Assembly (NCBI GenBank): GCA_005239795.1
Contig: SBBH01000212.1
Coordinates: 1-5,979, forward strand
Direction: 5' to 3'
DNA from: Planctomycetales bacterium
GTDB taxonomy: Bacteria > Planctomycetota > SBBH01
DNA: 5,979 nt
The stretch's first letter is position 1; every line of letters starts with the position of its first letter. A program made the translations under genes and the position numbers. Of the stretch, positions 1 through 5,979 are shown piece by piece. The notes beneath the pieces are model-generated. The model was given only the letters and a program-made list of their open reading frames with translations, was not told the DNA's origin and did not search any database.

Positions 1-157
1 ACTGTGGCAAGATCTGCCGCTTGATAATGCCTGTTATCGCTGAGCCGCTTTTACGAACTATTTTTGGAGGCATTTCCCCTGTGAAATGTTGGAAAAGTCC
101 CCACTGAACTGGGGATACTCGAGATCATCAAGACAGAAGTTATTTCCGCGCGGCGCC
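1..157. other. Low-GC left-edge segment without a clear gene
   Basis: A hand count of bases 1-150 gives about 73 G+C (about 49%), far below the very GC-rich DNA that follows. A minus-strand frame from an ATG at 73 stays open to the window edge (24 codons, beginning MPPKIVRKSG), and is also open upstream of that ATG to at least about position 115. Its preceding AGGGG is too close to the ATG to be a normal SD. I recognise no protein. The segment may be a spacer, the start of another gene, or the end of an inserted element. Confidence 0.3.
98..115. repeat. Small inverted repeat (6-bp stem, 6-base loop) in the low-GC left segment
   Basis: TCCCCA (98-103) and TGGGGA (110-115) flank the loop CTGAAC. 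The stem is too short and lacks a T-run, so it is a weak terminator candidate in either direction. It sits in a segment whose base composition differs from the gene cluster, and it could belong to the end of a mobile element. That is a guess without a database search. Confidence 0.35.
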
Positions 158-183
158 TTAATGCACGGTTTTTTTAAGGCGCC
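152..183. terminator. Perfect 10-bp inverted repeat overlapping the stop of the CBS gene
   Basis: GGCGCCTTAA (152-161) and TTAAGGCGCC (174-183) are exact reverse complements separated by 12 bases. The CBS gene stop codon (158-160 on the minus strand) lies within one arm. The transcript would form a GC-rich stem at its end, but minus-strand bases past 152 (GCGCGGAAATAACTTC) have no U-run. On the plus strand the loop holds a T-run, but no T-run follows the stem. It is likely a 3'-end stem for the CBS mRNA; the terminator role is inferred. Confidence 0.45.
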
Positions 184-685
184 CCGTCCGCTGGTCGCCG
201 CCAAGGGAGGCGCCTTTTTCCGAGGCCTTCCAGAGGCACCGGGCCAGGTCCATCGCTGTCACGATCCCGACGGCCCGACCGTTCTTCTCGACGATCACGC
301 GGTGCATCTTGTTCTCGACCATCTTGCGCGCGACCGACGCGGCGGTTTCGGACGGGGAAACGGTCAAAAGACCGCGGGTCATGACGCGCCTGATGATCTC
401 GTCGCCCAAGCAGTCGACGTGATACCCCCGCTTCCCGCTGAAGACCCGGCAACGGTGCTTCGGCTCGAACCGGACGATATCCGCGGCGGTCACGATCCCC
501 GTAACGCCGCCGGCGGCGTCAAGGACGGCCACCGTGCTGATCCCCCGGCTGCTCATGACCTGGGCCGCCTCCCGCACCCGAGAGGTCTCGCGCACCAGCG
601 CCACGGGGCTCGACATGATCCGGGCCGCCGTGATCCGGTCGAGCATCCGCCGCCCCCTCATATGACTTTTCCGTGCGATCGCCAT
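158..685 (-). CDS. Paired CBS-domain protein (stand-alone Bateman module)
   Basis: A 175-aa soluble protein made almost entirely of two CBS domains, about residues 20-72 and 98-150. Each ends in the typical strand-helix motif (GIVTAADIVRF and GIVTAMDLARC), and each begins with a short helix followed by a Val/Ser-Pro strand (RIMSSPVALV, RRVMTRGLLTV). CBS pairs usually bind adenine nucleotides and sense energy state or other ligands; no catalytic, DNA-binding or membrane domain is attached, so the target of this one is unknown. The linker between the domains holds H77, C79, H89 and C92, a possible metal site. The basic N-terminus (about 1-15) and tail (GRLKKTVH) have no recognised function. The start at 685 is chosen over the later in-frame ATGs (residues 9 and 14) because GGGAGG lies four bases upstream. 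It is co-directional with the efflux genes across a 152-base gap, so it may be a separate unit or read through from them. Confidence 0.88.
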   Translation of the reverse strand: MAIARKSHMRGRRMLDRITAARIMSSPVALVRETSRVREAAQVMSSRGISTVAVLDAAGGVTGIVTAADIVRFEPKHRCRVFSGKRGYHVDCLGDEIIRRVMTRGLLTVSPSETAASVARKMVENKMHRVIVEKNGRAVGIVTAMDLARCLWKASEKGASLGGDQRTGRLKKTVH

Positions 686-689
686 GGCT

Positions 690-695
690 CCTCCC
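690..695 (-). promoter_or_regulatory. Shine-Dalgarno for the CBS-domain gene
   Basis: GGGAGG on the minus strand, four bases before the ATG at 685. This strong site decides the start against the in-frame ATGs at residues 9 and 14. It also means the gene can be translated independently of the permease gene upstream. Confidence 0.75.
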
Positions 696-810
696 TTTCG
701 TTGATCTCAGTCTAGCCTACCTTTTTTCCGAGGGGAGAGCGCGCATACCCTCGCGTGATCTCGGGAAACCGGGGCTGTCCGCGCCGGCCGATCCCCGTCC
801 GGCTCCCGCC

Positions 811-830
811 CGACGCACCGCGTGACGTCG
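811..830 (-). terminator. Hairpin just downstream of the permease gene, possible transcription end or mRNA-stabilising stem
   Basis: CGACGCAC pairs with GTG-A-CGTCG: an eight-pair stem with one bulged base (825) and a three-base CGC loop, starting eight bases after the permease stop. The next minus-strand bases are GC-rich with no U-run, so it is not a classical intrinsic terminator. It could stabilise the mRNA end, act with Rho, or be chance in GC-rich DNA. Confidence 0.3.
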
Positions 831-837
831 AAGGGTA

Positions 838-3800
838 TCAAAGCTTCAGCTTCCGTTCCATCACAGCCGCATAGCAACACGGCGCCACGAAAAGCGTGAT
901 CAGTTGTATCGCCATCCCTCCCACGGAGGGGATCGCCATCGGCACCATGACGTCCGCGCCGCGCCCCGTGGCCAGAAAGACGGGAATCAGGCCGATCACG
1001 GTCGTGGCGGTCGTCATCAGGCAGGGGCGGATCCGTTTGGCGCCCGCCTCGACCACGAGATCGCGCACCTCCTGGACGGAGCGAGGCCGGCTCCCCGCGA
1101 ACGTCTGCTCAAGGTAGGTCAGCATCACCACGCTGTCGTCGTCGGCGACCCCGAGGAGCGCGATCACGCCGACCCAGACCGCGACGCTCAAGTTCACCCC
1201 CCACCCCCAGAGCATGAGAAAACCGCCCGTCACCGAGACGGAGATCCCGAACAGGACCACCAGCGCCAGCCACCACTTCCCGAACCCCAGGTAGATGAGA
1301 AGGAACATCAGCGCCAGGACCGTCGGGATGAGGATCTTGAGCCGTTTCGTCGCGCGCACCTGGGCCTCGAACTGCCCCCCCCACTGATAGTAATAGCCGG
1401 GAGGGAGGGGGATCGTCCCGTCGGCGATCCGCGCCGCCAGCAGACGGTCGGCGTCTTCCACCACCGAGATCTCGTCCCGGTCGCGCGTATTCAAGGTGAC
1501 GTAGCCGACCTTGAGCGTGTTCTCGCTCTTGATCTCCTGCGGCCCCATCGTGAAGCGGAATTTCACGACCGCGGTGACGGGGATCTGGACGGCGTTCCCC
1601 CCGCCCATCGCCCCTCCCTCTCCCCGGGAGGCGGGGACGAGAACCCTCTCGAGCGCCTCCAGCGAATCGCGCAGCTCCCGCGCGTAGCGGACACGTACCG
1701 GGAAGCGGTTCACCCCCTCCACGGTGGTCGTCGTGCGCTCCCCCCCGACGGCGGTCTCGATCACGTCCTGCAGGTCCTCGACGCGGACGCCGTAGCGGGC
1801 GGCCGCCTCCCGATCGATCACATATTCGAGACAAGGCTTCCCCACGATCCGGTCGGCCACCACATCGACCGCCCCGGGGACCTGCCGAAGTTCCCGCTCC
1901 ATCGCCAGGCCGATCCGCTCGATCTGGCGCAGGTCGGGCCCAAAAATCTTGACCCCCATCATGGCGCGGAATCCCGTCGACAGCATGACCAGACGCGTCT
2001 GGATCGGCTGAAGCCAAGTGGGAAGGACCCCCGGGATCGCGGCCTTCTCCTGGAGCTCAAGCAGGATCTCCTCTTTCGTGATCCGGCGCGTCTCGGGCCA
2101 GATCCGCGCCAGCGGGAGCTTGATCCACACGGGCCAGGCGGAGAACAGGCGCCGAACGGGCCTCTCGCGCCAGGCGGAGCCGGGCTTGAGCGTGATGATC
2201 GTCTCAACCATCCCGATCGGGGCCGGATCCAGGGCCGACTCCGCGCGCCCGATCTTCCCGACGACGTCGAGGACCTCCGGCACCTCGCGGATCCGGGCGT
2301 TCTGCCGGCCGATCACTTCCAGGGCCTGCGTCAGGGACCCCGCCGGCAGGAGCGACGGCATGTAGAGGAACGACCCCTCATCGAGAGGCGGCATGAACTC
2401 GCGCCCCAATCCCGGGAAGGCGTGCGCCGCGGCCGACCAGGGGCGCGTCGCTCCCGGGTCGAGCCCCGCGCGCGCGAGCGGCGCCCGGATCCATGCGAAG
2501 ACCGTCCCGAATCCCAGCCAGATCACGAGCCCGAAAACGATGAGGGACGCCGAGAACGACAGGAACATCCCCTGGTGCGCCAGAACCCACCGGAGGCTGG
2601 GCGTGTAGGCGCGCCCGATCAGCCGGGAGACGGGGTTGGCCTCCACGGGAACAAGCCGCTCCCCGGTCATGCGCCAGACCGCCGCCCCCACCATGAGACC
2701 CGCGGCGCAGGCCGTCGGCCAACCGGAGACGCCCCGCCCCGGGCCGAACCCCCAAAGAAGAAGCGCATGCAGACCCAAGCAGGCAGCAAGGGCGGACCCC
2801 ACGCTCGCGGCCACGCGGACGCGCCGGCGCCAGGAAACCTCCCGCAAGACCACCAACGCGATGGAGGGGACCACGGTGAGCGCCAGAACCACCGAGGCGG
2901 CGATCGCGAAGGTCTTTGTGTAGGCCAGGGGCCTGAACAGCTTCCCCTCCTGATCCTCCAGGAAAAAGACGGGGATGAACGAGAGGATCGTGTTCGTGAC
3001 CGCCGTCAGGATCGCCGGCCCCACCTCGTGGGCCGCCTCCTCGACGACCTTGAAGTAGCCGCCGCGCGTCATCGCCTCGCCGCGCCGGGCCGCCAGATGC
3101 CGGTAGATGTTCTCCGTCATGATGATCCCCATGTCGGCGATGTCGCCGATCGCGATCGCCAGCCCCGCCAGGGACATGATGTTGGCGTCGACCCCCAGCG
3201 CGTACATCGCGATATAGGCCATCGCCATCGAGAGCGGCAGGGTCGCCAGGATCGCGAGCGAAGCCCTCAGGTGCAGGAGGAAGATCAGGACCACCGCCCC
3301 CGCGCAGAGGAGCTCTTCCGTGAGCGCGTCCTTCAGGGTCGCCAGGGTCTCCCCGATGATGACGCTCCGGTCGTAGTACGGGACGATCCGCATCCGCGAG
3401 CGGCGGCCGTCGGGGAGGATCTTCTCGGGAAGCCCCGGCTCGATCCGGCGGATCTTTTCGACGACCGCCTCGATCACGTCCCGGGGGTTGGCCCCGAAGC
3501 GCGCGAGCACGATCCCCCCGACCGCCTCGACCCCCTCCTTGTTGAGGGCCCCACGGCGAAACTCCGGCCCCAAAGTCACCCGCGCCACGTTCTTCACGTA
3601 GAGCGGCGTCCCTCCTTCCTGGCGGATGACGATTACTTCCAGATCCTCGATCGATTTCACGAACCCCACGCCGCGGATGAAGAATTCCAAACCGCTCTTC
3701 TCGACGACCTTCGCGCCGACGTCGAGGTTGGAGCGCCGGACCGCCTCAAAAACCTCGGGCAGCGTCACCCGGTGCGCGCGCAGGCGGTCCGGATCGACGT

Positions 3801-4365
3801 CGATCTGGTACTCCCGGACATGCCCTCCGATGGAGGCGACTTCGCTCACACCGGGGGCGGCGTTCAACTGGTAGCGGACGAACCAATCCTGCGTCGTGCG
3901 CAGCTCCTCGAGGGAAAACCCTTCCCCCTCGATCGTATACCAGAAGATCTGTCCGAGGGCCGTCGCGTCGGGCCCCAGGGCGGGGACGACCCCCTCCGGA
4001 AGCCTTCCCTCTGCAGCCGAGAGGCGCTCCAAGACGCGCGAGCGGGCCCAGTAGTAGTCGGCGCCGTCCTCGAAGATGACGAAAACCATGGAAAAGCCGA
4101 ACCCCGACATTGAACGAATGGTCTTGACCTGCGGCGTCCCCGAAAGCGCCGCCGTCAAGGGATAGGTCACCTGGTCATCGACATCCTGCGGAGAGCGCCC
4201 CGGCCAGTCGGCGAAGACGATCACCTGCTTCTCGCCGATGTCGGGAATGGCGTCGACCGGTGTGGCGACGAGCGCCGCCGCGCCAGCGGCGCCGGCCCCC
4301 AGCGCCAAGATCCCCACGAGCGCGGGGTTCCGGAGACACCAGGAGATGAGCGCCCGGACGATCAT
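838..4365 (-). CDS. cusA: CusA-type heavy-metal (Cu/Ag) RND efflux permease, enlarged variant
   Basis: Inner-membrane proton-driven pump of the HME-RND family that takes metal ions from the periplasm and adaptor and drives them to the outer-membrane channel. Seen in the 1175 aa: TM1 (about 12-33), first porter half (34-340), TM2-TM6 (about 349-507), TM7 (about 598-622), second porter half (about 650-1005), TM8-TM12 (about 1008-1167). TM4 carries D411 and E418, the spacing of CusA D405/E412. M669 (LYMPS), M719 (IGMVET) and M794 (LVMLSTG) align with CusA M573, M623 and M672, the Cu(I)/Ag(I)-binding triad, which supports copper/silver as substrate. It is about 130 residues longer than E. coli CusA (1047 aa): about 90 extra residues between TM6 and the second porter half, including two added hydrophobic segments (about 517-540 and 548-565), and about 26 between M719 and M794. 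CusA K984 is replaced by C1115 and E939 by D1076. The start overlaps the adaptor stop (TGATG) and has GGAGGG upstream. No frameshift is apparent. Confidence 0.94.
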   Translation of the reverse strand: MIVRALISWCLRNPALVGILALGAGAAGAAALVATPVDAIPDIGEKQVIVFADWPGRSPQDVDDQVTYPLTAALSGTPQVKTIRSMSGFGFSMVFVIFEDGADYYWARSRVLERLSAAEGRLPEGVVPALGPDATALGQIFWYTIEGEGFSLEELRTTQDWFVRYQLNAAPGVSEVASIGGHVREYQIDVDPDRLRAHRVTLPEVFEAVRRSNLDVGAKVVEKSGLEFFIRGVGFVKSIEDLEVIVIRQEGGTPLYVKNVARVTLGPEFRRGALNKEGVEAVGGIVLARFGANPRDVIEAVVEKIRRIEPGLPEKILPDGRRSRMRIVPYYDRSVIIGETLATLKDALTEELLCAGAVVLIFLLHLRASLAILATLPLSMAMAYIAMYALGVDANIMSLAGLAIAIGDIADMGIIMTENIYRHLAARRGEAMTRGGYFKVVEEAAHEVGPAILTAVTNTILSFIPVFFLEDQEGKLFRPLAYTKTFAIAASVVLALTVVPSIALVVLREVSWRRRVRVAASVGSALAACLGLHALLLWGFGPGRGVSGWPTACAAGLMVGAAVWRMTGERLVPVEANPVSRLIGRAYTPSLRWVLAHQGMFLSFSASLIVFGLVIWLGFGTVFAWIRAPLARAGLDPGATRPWSAAAHAFPGLGREFMPPLDEGSFLYMPSLLPAGSLTQALEVIGRQNARIREVPEVLDVVGKIGRAESALDPAPIGMVETIITLKPGSAWRERPVRRLFSAWPVWIKLPLARIWPETRRITKEEILLELQEKAAIPGVLPTWLQPIQTRLVMLSTGFRAMMGVKIFGPDLRQIERIGLAMERELRQVPGAVDVVADRIVGKPCLEYVIDREAAARYGVRVEDLQDVIETAVGGERTTTTVEGVNRFPVRVRYARELRDSLEALERVLVPASRGEGGAMGGGNAVQIPVTAVVKFRFTMGPQEIKSENTLKVGYVTLNTRDRDEISVVEDADRLLAARIADGTIPLPPGYYYQWGGQFEAQVRATKRLKILIPTVLALMFLLIYLGFGKWWLALVVLFGISVSVTGGFLMLWGWGVNLSVAVWVGVIALLGVADDDSVVMLTYLEQTFAGSRPRSVQEVRDLVVEAGAKRIRPCLMTTATTVIGLIPVFLATGRGADVMVPMAIPSVGGMAIQLITLFVAPCCYAAVMERKLKL

Positions 4366-4376
4366 CAGTGCCCTCC
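4363..4376 (-). promoter_or_regulatory. Translational coupling site (SD plus TGATG) between adaptor and permease genes
   Basis: On the minus strand GGAGGG (4376-4371) is followed after five bases by TGATG, in which the A of the adaptor stop TGA is also the A of the permease ATG. The SD lies inside the last codons of the adaptor, within the His/Gly tail. This arrangement implies one transcript and coupled translation of the two subunits. The overlap is seen directly; coupling is inferred. Confidence 0.8.
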
Positions 4377-5969
4377 GTGGCCTTCATGGCCTCCGTGGCC
4401 GCTCGGACCGCCCGCGCCATCCGTCCGCTTCCCGCCGGCCCCTCCGGGAAAAAGCAAGCTCGGCTCCCCCTCGATCTGGGACTGCGAGTCGATCAGGAAA
4501 TTCCCCCGCGTGACGACGCGAGCCCCCTCGGCGATCCCCCAGAGCACGGGATAAAAATCCCCCGCGCGAGGCCCCAAATGGACCTCCCGCGCGGTGTAGG
4601 CGCCGGGCTCAAGCTCCTGATAGACCACCTGGCGGACGCCCGTGTCGAGAACGGCGCTCGCCGGCACGGCCACGAGTTGTGGGTCGTCCGGATCCTGCGC
4701 CGGCTCTTCCACAAGGGTCATGGCGCAAACGGCGCACGTTCCCGGCTGGGGCGACGGCTCCTGACAAGCCATCGGGCAGACATACCGCGGCGGCGCGGTG
4801 TCCTCCTGCGTGCGCACGGGATCCGGCCTGCGCACAAGCGCCATTCCGCAGATCCGGCAGTCGCCCGGTTCATCGGCGAACACCTCCGGGTGCATCGGGC
4901 AGGCGTACTTCCCCGCCAGGGCCGAGGCGGCGCGCGTGCCGTCGGGGCCGAGCCGGGCGCCGAGAACCACCTTCGCGAACATCCCCGGCTTGAGCCGCCC
5001 CCCAGGATTGGCGAGGTTGACGCGGACCCGGACGGTGCGCGTGGCGTCGCTCACGACCGGATCGATGAAGGCCAGCGTCCCCGTGAAACGCTCGCCCGGC
5101 GCCCCTTCCGCCTCCACGGCCGCCTCCTGCCCCAGCGCGATCCAGGGGAGCTCGTACTCGTAGACGTCGGCGTAGAGCCAAACCGTCGAGAGGTCCGCGA
5201 TCGTGTAGAGGGGGTCTCCCATCTTGACGTACATCCCCTCGCGCACGGGCTTCTCGATCACGGTGCCGCCGATCGGGGCGTGGATCGTGAGGACCGTCCG
5301 GGCTTGCCCTTCCCGGCGCAGTTCATGGATCTGGGACTGCGTCACCCCCCAGAGGAGCAGTTTCTGGAGCGCCGCGTCGCGGGCCGACTCGGCGGCCAAA
5401 CGGAGGTTTCCTTTCCCCTCGGGGGTGGCCGCGAGATGCCGGTCCGCCAGAAGCAGCTCTTCCTGGGCCAGGACGAGATCCGGCGAATAGAGATCCACCA
5501 GGTGGTCTCCCTCGGCCACGGCGACCCCCGTGAAATCCGCGTAGAGCCGCTCCACGCGGCCGTCGATGCGGGCCGCCAGATGCGCCACGCGCGGCTCAGC
5601 AAAGTCGATACGCCCGACGGTTCGGATCTCGTGATGGAGCGCCCGGCGCTTCACCTCCTCGACCTCGATCGAAGCGATGCGGCGGGCCCCCTCCCCGAGG
5701 CGAACGACCCCGTCGGAGCCGCCCGAGCCCTGCGCCGGAATCAGGGGCATCCCGCAAATGGGACAGGGGCCGGGCTTATCCATCCGGATCTGCGGGTGCA
5801 TGGAGCAGGTCCAGACCGTTTTTTCCTCCGGGACCCCAGGGGCCGCGACCCCGGACACGGCAGGCCCCGCGGGAGCGCCGCGCGGGAAGAGGAAGCGGCC
5901 CGCCAGGATTCCCGCCATCAAAACAAGAAAGAGCGCGGCGGTGGCCGCCCACTTCCTACCGGTCGTCAT
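4365..5969 (-). CDS. cusB: CusB-type periplasmic adaptor (membrane fusion protein) with three HMBD metal-binding motifs and a His-rich tail
   Basis: Adaptor subunit of a heavy-metal RND efflux system, anchored in the inner membrane and bridging the permease to an outer-membrane channel. Seen in the 534 aa: an N-terminal hydrophobic anchor (about residues 8-28, no lipobox Cys); an HMBD-type motif (C55-S-M57-H58-P, C69-P-I-C72-G-M74); a barrel-sandwich/lipoyl-like half (about 129-160) running into YSPDLVLAQEEL, typical of CusB-like adaptors; an alpha-hairpin (about 160-225); the second lipoyl half (226-258); a beta-barrel (about 258-337). Two more HMBD-type motifs follow (C357-P-M359-H360 with C371/C374-G-M376; C398-P-M400 with C402, C412, C415, M417), then a membrane-proximal domain (about 430-503) and a tail ending HGGHEGHGGH. 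E. coli CusB is about 407 aa, so the extra length is the metal-binding additions. The start is supported by GGAGG five bases upstream. Its stop overlaps the permease start. Family assignment is firm; copper/silver specificity is inferred mainly from the partner permease. Confidence 0.93.
   Translation of the reverse strand: MTTGRKWAATAALFLVLMAGILAGRFLFPRGAPAGPAVSGVAAPGVPEEKTVWTCSMHPQIRMDKPGPCPICGMPLIPAQGSGGSDGVVRLGEGARRIASIEVEEVKRRALHHEIRTVGRIDFAEPRVAHLAARIDGRVERLYADFTGVAVAEGDHLVDLYSPDLVLAQEELLLADRHLAATPEGKGNLRLAAESARDAALQKLLLWGVTQSQIHELRREGQARTVLTIHAPIGGTVIEKPVREGMYVKMGDPLYTIADLSTVWLYADVYEYELPWIALGQEAAVEAEGAPGERFTGTLAFIDPVVSDATRTVRVRVNLANPGGRLKPGMFAKVVLGARLGPDGTRAASALAGKYACPMHPEVFADEPGDCRICGMALVRRPDPVRTQEDTAPPRYVCPMACQEPSPQPGTCAVCAMTLVEEPAQDPDDPQLVAVPASAVLDTGVRQVVYQELEPGAYTAREVHLGPRAGDFYPVLWGIAEGARVVTRGNFLIDSQSQIEGEPSLLFPGGAGGKRTDGAGGPSGHGGHEGHGGH
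4368..4400 (-). repeat. Tandem 9-base repeat encoding the His/Gly tail of the adaptor
   Basis: The minus strand reads about three and a half copies of a 9-base unit close to GGCCACGGA (variants GGCCATGAA and GGCCACGGAGGGCAC). They encode the terminal HGGHEGHGGH with His at 525, 528, 531 and 534. The last copy supplies the GGAGGG used as SD for the permease. Copy number could vary by slippage in steps of three residues without breaking the frame. Confidence 0.7.
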
Positions 5970-5974
5970 GGGAA

Positions 5975-5979
5975 CCTCC
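5975..5979 (-). promoter_or_regulatory. Shine-Dalgarno for the adaptor gene
   Basis: GGAGG on the minus strand, five bases before the ATG at 5969. It fixes the start of the adaptor and shows that the gene is complete at its 5' end, although the window ends here and the promoter or preceding gene cannot be seen. Confidence 0.8.

Larger units (their letters stand above)
686..837. other. Intergenic gap between permease stop and CBS gene start
   Basis: This 152-base gap holds the hairpin at 811-830, a GC-rich middle, and the SD of the CBS gene. On the minus strand an A-rich run followed by GGTAGGCTAGACT (about 715-730) could contain a weak -10-like element, but no convincing -35 sits at the right distance, so I do not call a promoter. 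No ORF of note and no RNA gene is apparent. Confidence 0.5.

Noticed and set aside
86..715. A 209-codon plus-strand frame across the CBS gene
   Set aside because: It lies opposite a clear CBS-domain protein, has low-complexity composition (rich in His, Asp, Pro and Arg), and has no supporting SD; it is another antisense shadow.
715..790. Promoter for the CBS gene (TAGGCT/TAGACT as -10)
   Set aside because: No -35 element at suitable spacing; in high-GC DNA a TA-containing hexamer alone is not enough support.
1375..1382. Run of eight C (eight G in the coding strand) in the permease gene as a possible frameshift or phase-variation tract
   Set aside because: It encodes the expected Trp-Gly-Gly-Gln-Phe-Glu of the family, and the frame is intact on both sides. 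Such runs are common in DNA of this GC content, so there is no evidence of programmed slippage.
1400..1415. G-rich plus-strand stretch (GGGAGGGAGGGGG) as a G-quadruplex
   Set aside because: Only three separate G-runs are present, and the stretch is explained by proline codons on the minus strand.
904..4113. A 1069-codon open frame on the plus strand opposite the permease gene
   Set aside because: It is the antisense shadow of the permease in very GC-rich DNA. The translation is dominated by Arg, Asp, Pro, His and Gly with no hydrophobic core or known motif, while the minus-strand frame matches HME-RND throughout.

Overview
The window is a high-GC piece of bacterial DNA. Positions from about 150 rightward are very GC-rich with the matching codon bias, while the first ~150 bases are close to 50% GC. 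Three full-length genes all lie on the minus strand, so transcription runs right to left. An RND pump gene with its periplasmic adaptor implies a Gram-negative (diderm) cell. GC content and the multi-HMBD adaptor would fit several phyla (for example Deltaproteobacteria-like, Acidobacteria or Planctomycetes lineages), and I cannot place it more closely.

Layout in transcription order: (1) 5969-4365, a CusB-type membrane fusion (adaptor) protein of 534 aa. It has one heavy-metal-binding HMBD motif after the membrane anchor, two more such motifs inserted before its last domain, and a His-rich C-terminal tail. (2) 4365-838, a CusA-type heavy-metal RND permease of 1175 aa, joined to the adaptor gene by a TGATG stop/start overlap. 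(3) A 152-base gap holding a small hairpin just after the permease stop and a strong Shine-Dalgarno for the next gene. (4) 685-158, a 175-aa protein with paired CBS domains, whose stop codon lies inside a perfect 10-bp inverted repeat. (5) 1-150, a lower-GC segment with no clear gene, one small hairpin, and an open minus-strand frame running off the left edge.

The adaptor and permease form the core of a tripartite copper(I)/silver(I) export system that moves metal from the periplasm (and possibly the cytoplasm) out of the cell. The three methionines that bind Cu(I)/Ag(I) in E. coli CusA all have counterparts here, which favours Cu/Ag over the Zn/Co/Cd of CzcA-type pumps. The outer-membrane channel is not in the window; it may lie upstream (right of 5979) or elsewhere. 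The CBS gene follows on the same strand but has its own ribosome site; a functional link to metal export is not shown.

I found no strong evidence of an entirely new system. The points most worth a second look are the ~90-residue membrane-containing insertion in the permease, its altered proton-relay residues, the triple HMBD plus His-tail build of the adaptor, and a His/Cys cluster in the linker between the two CBS domains.
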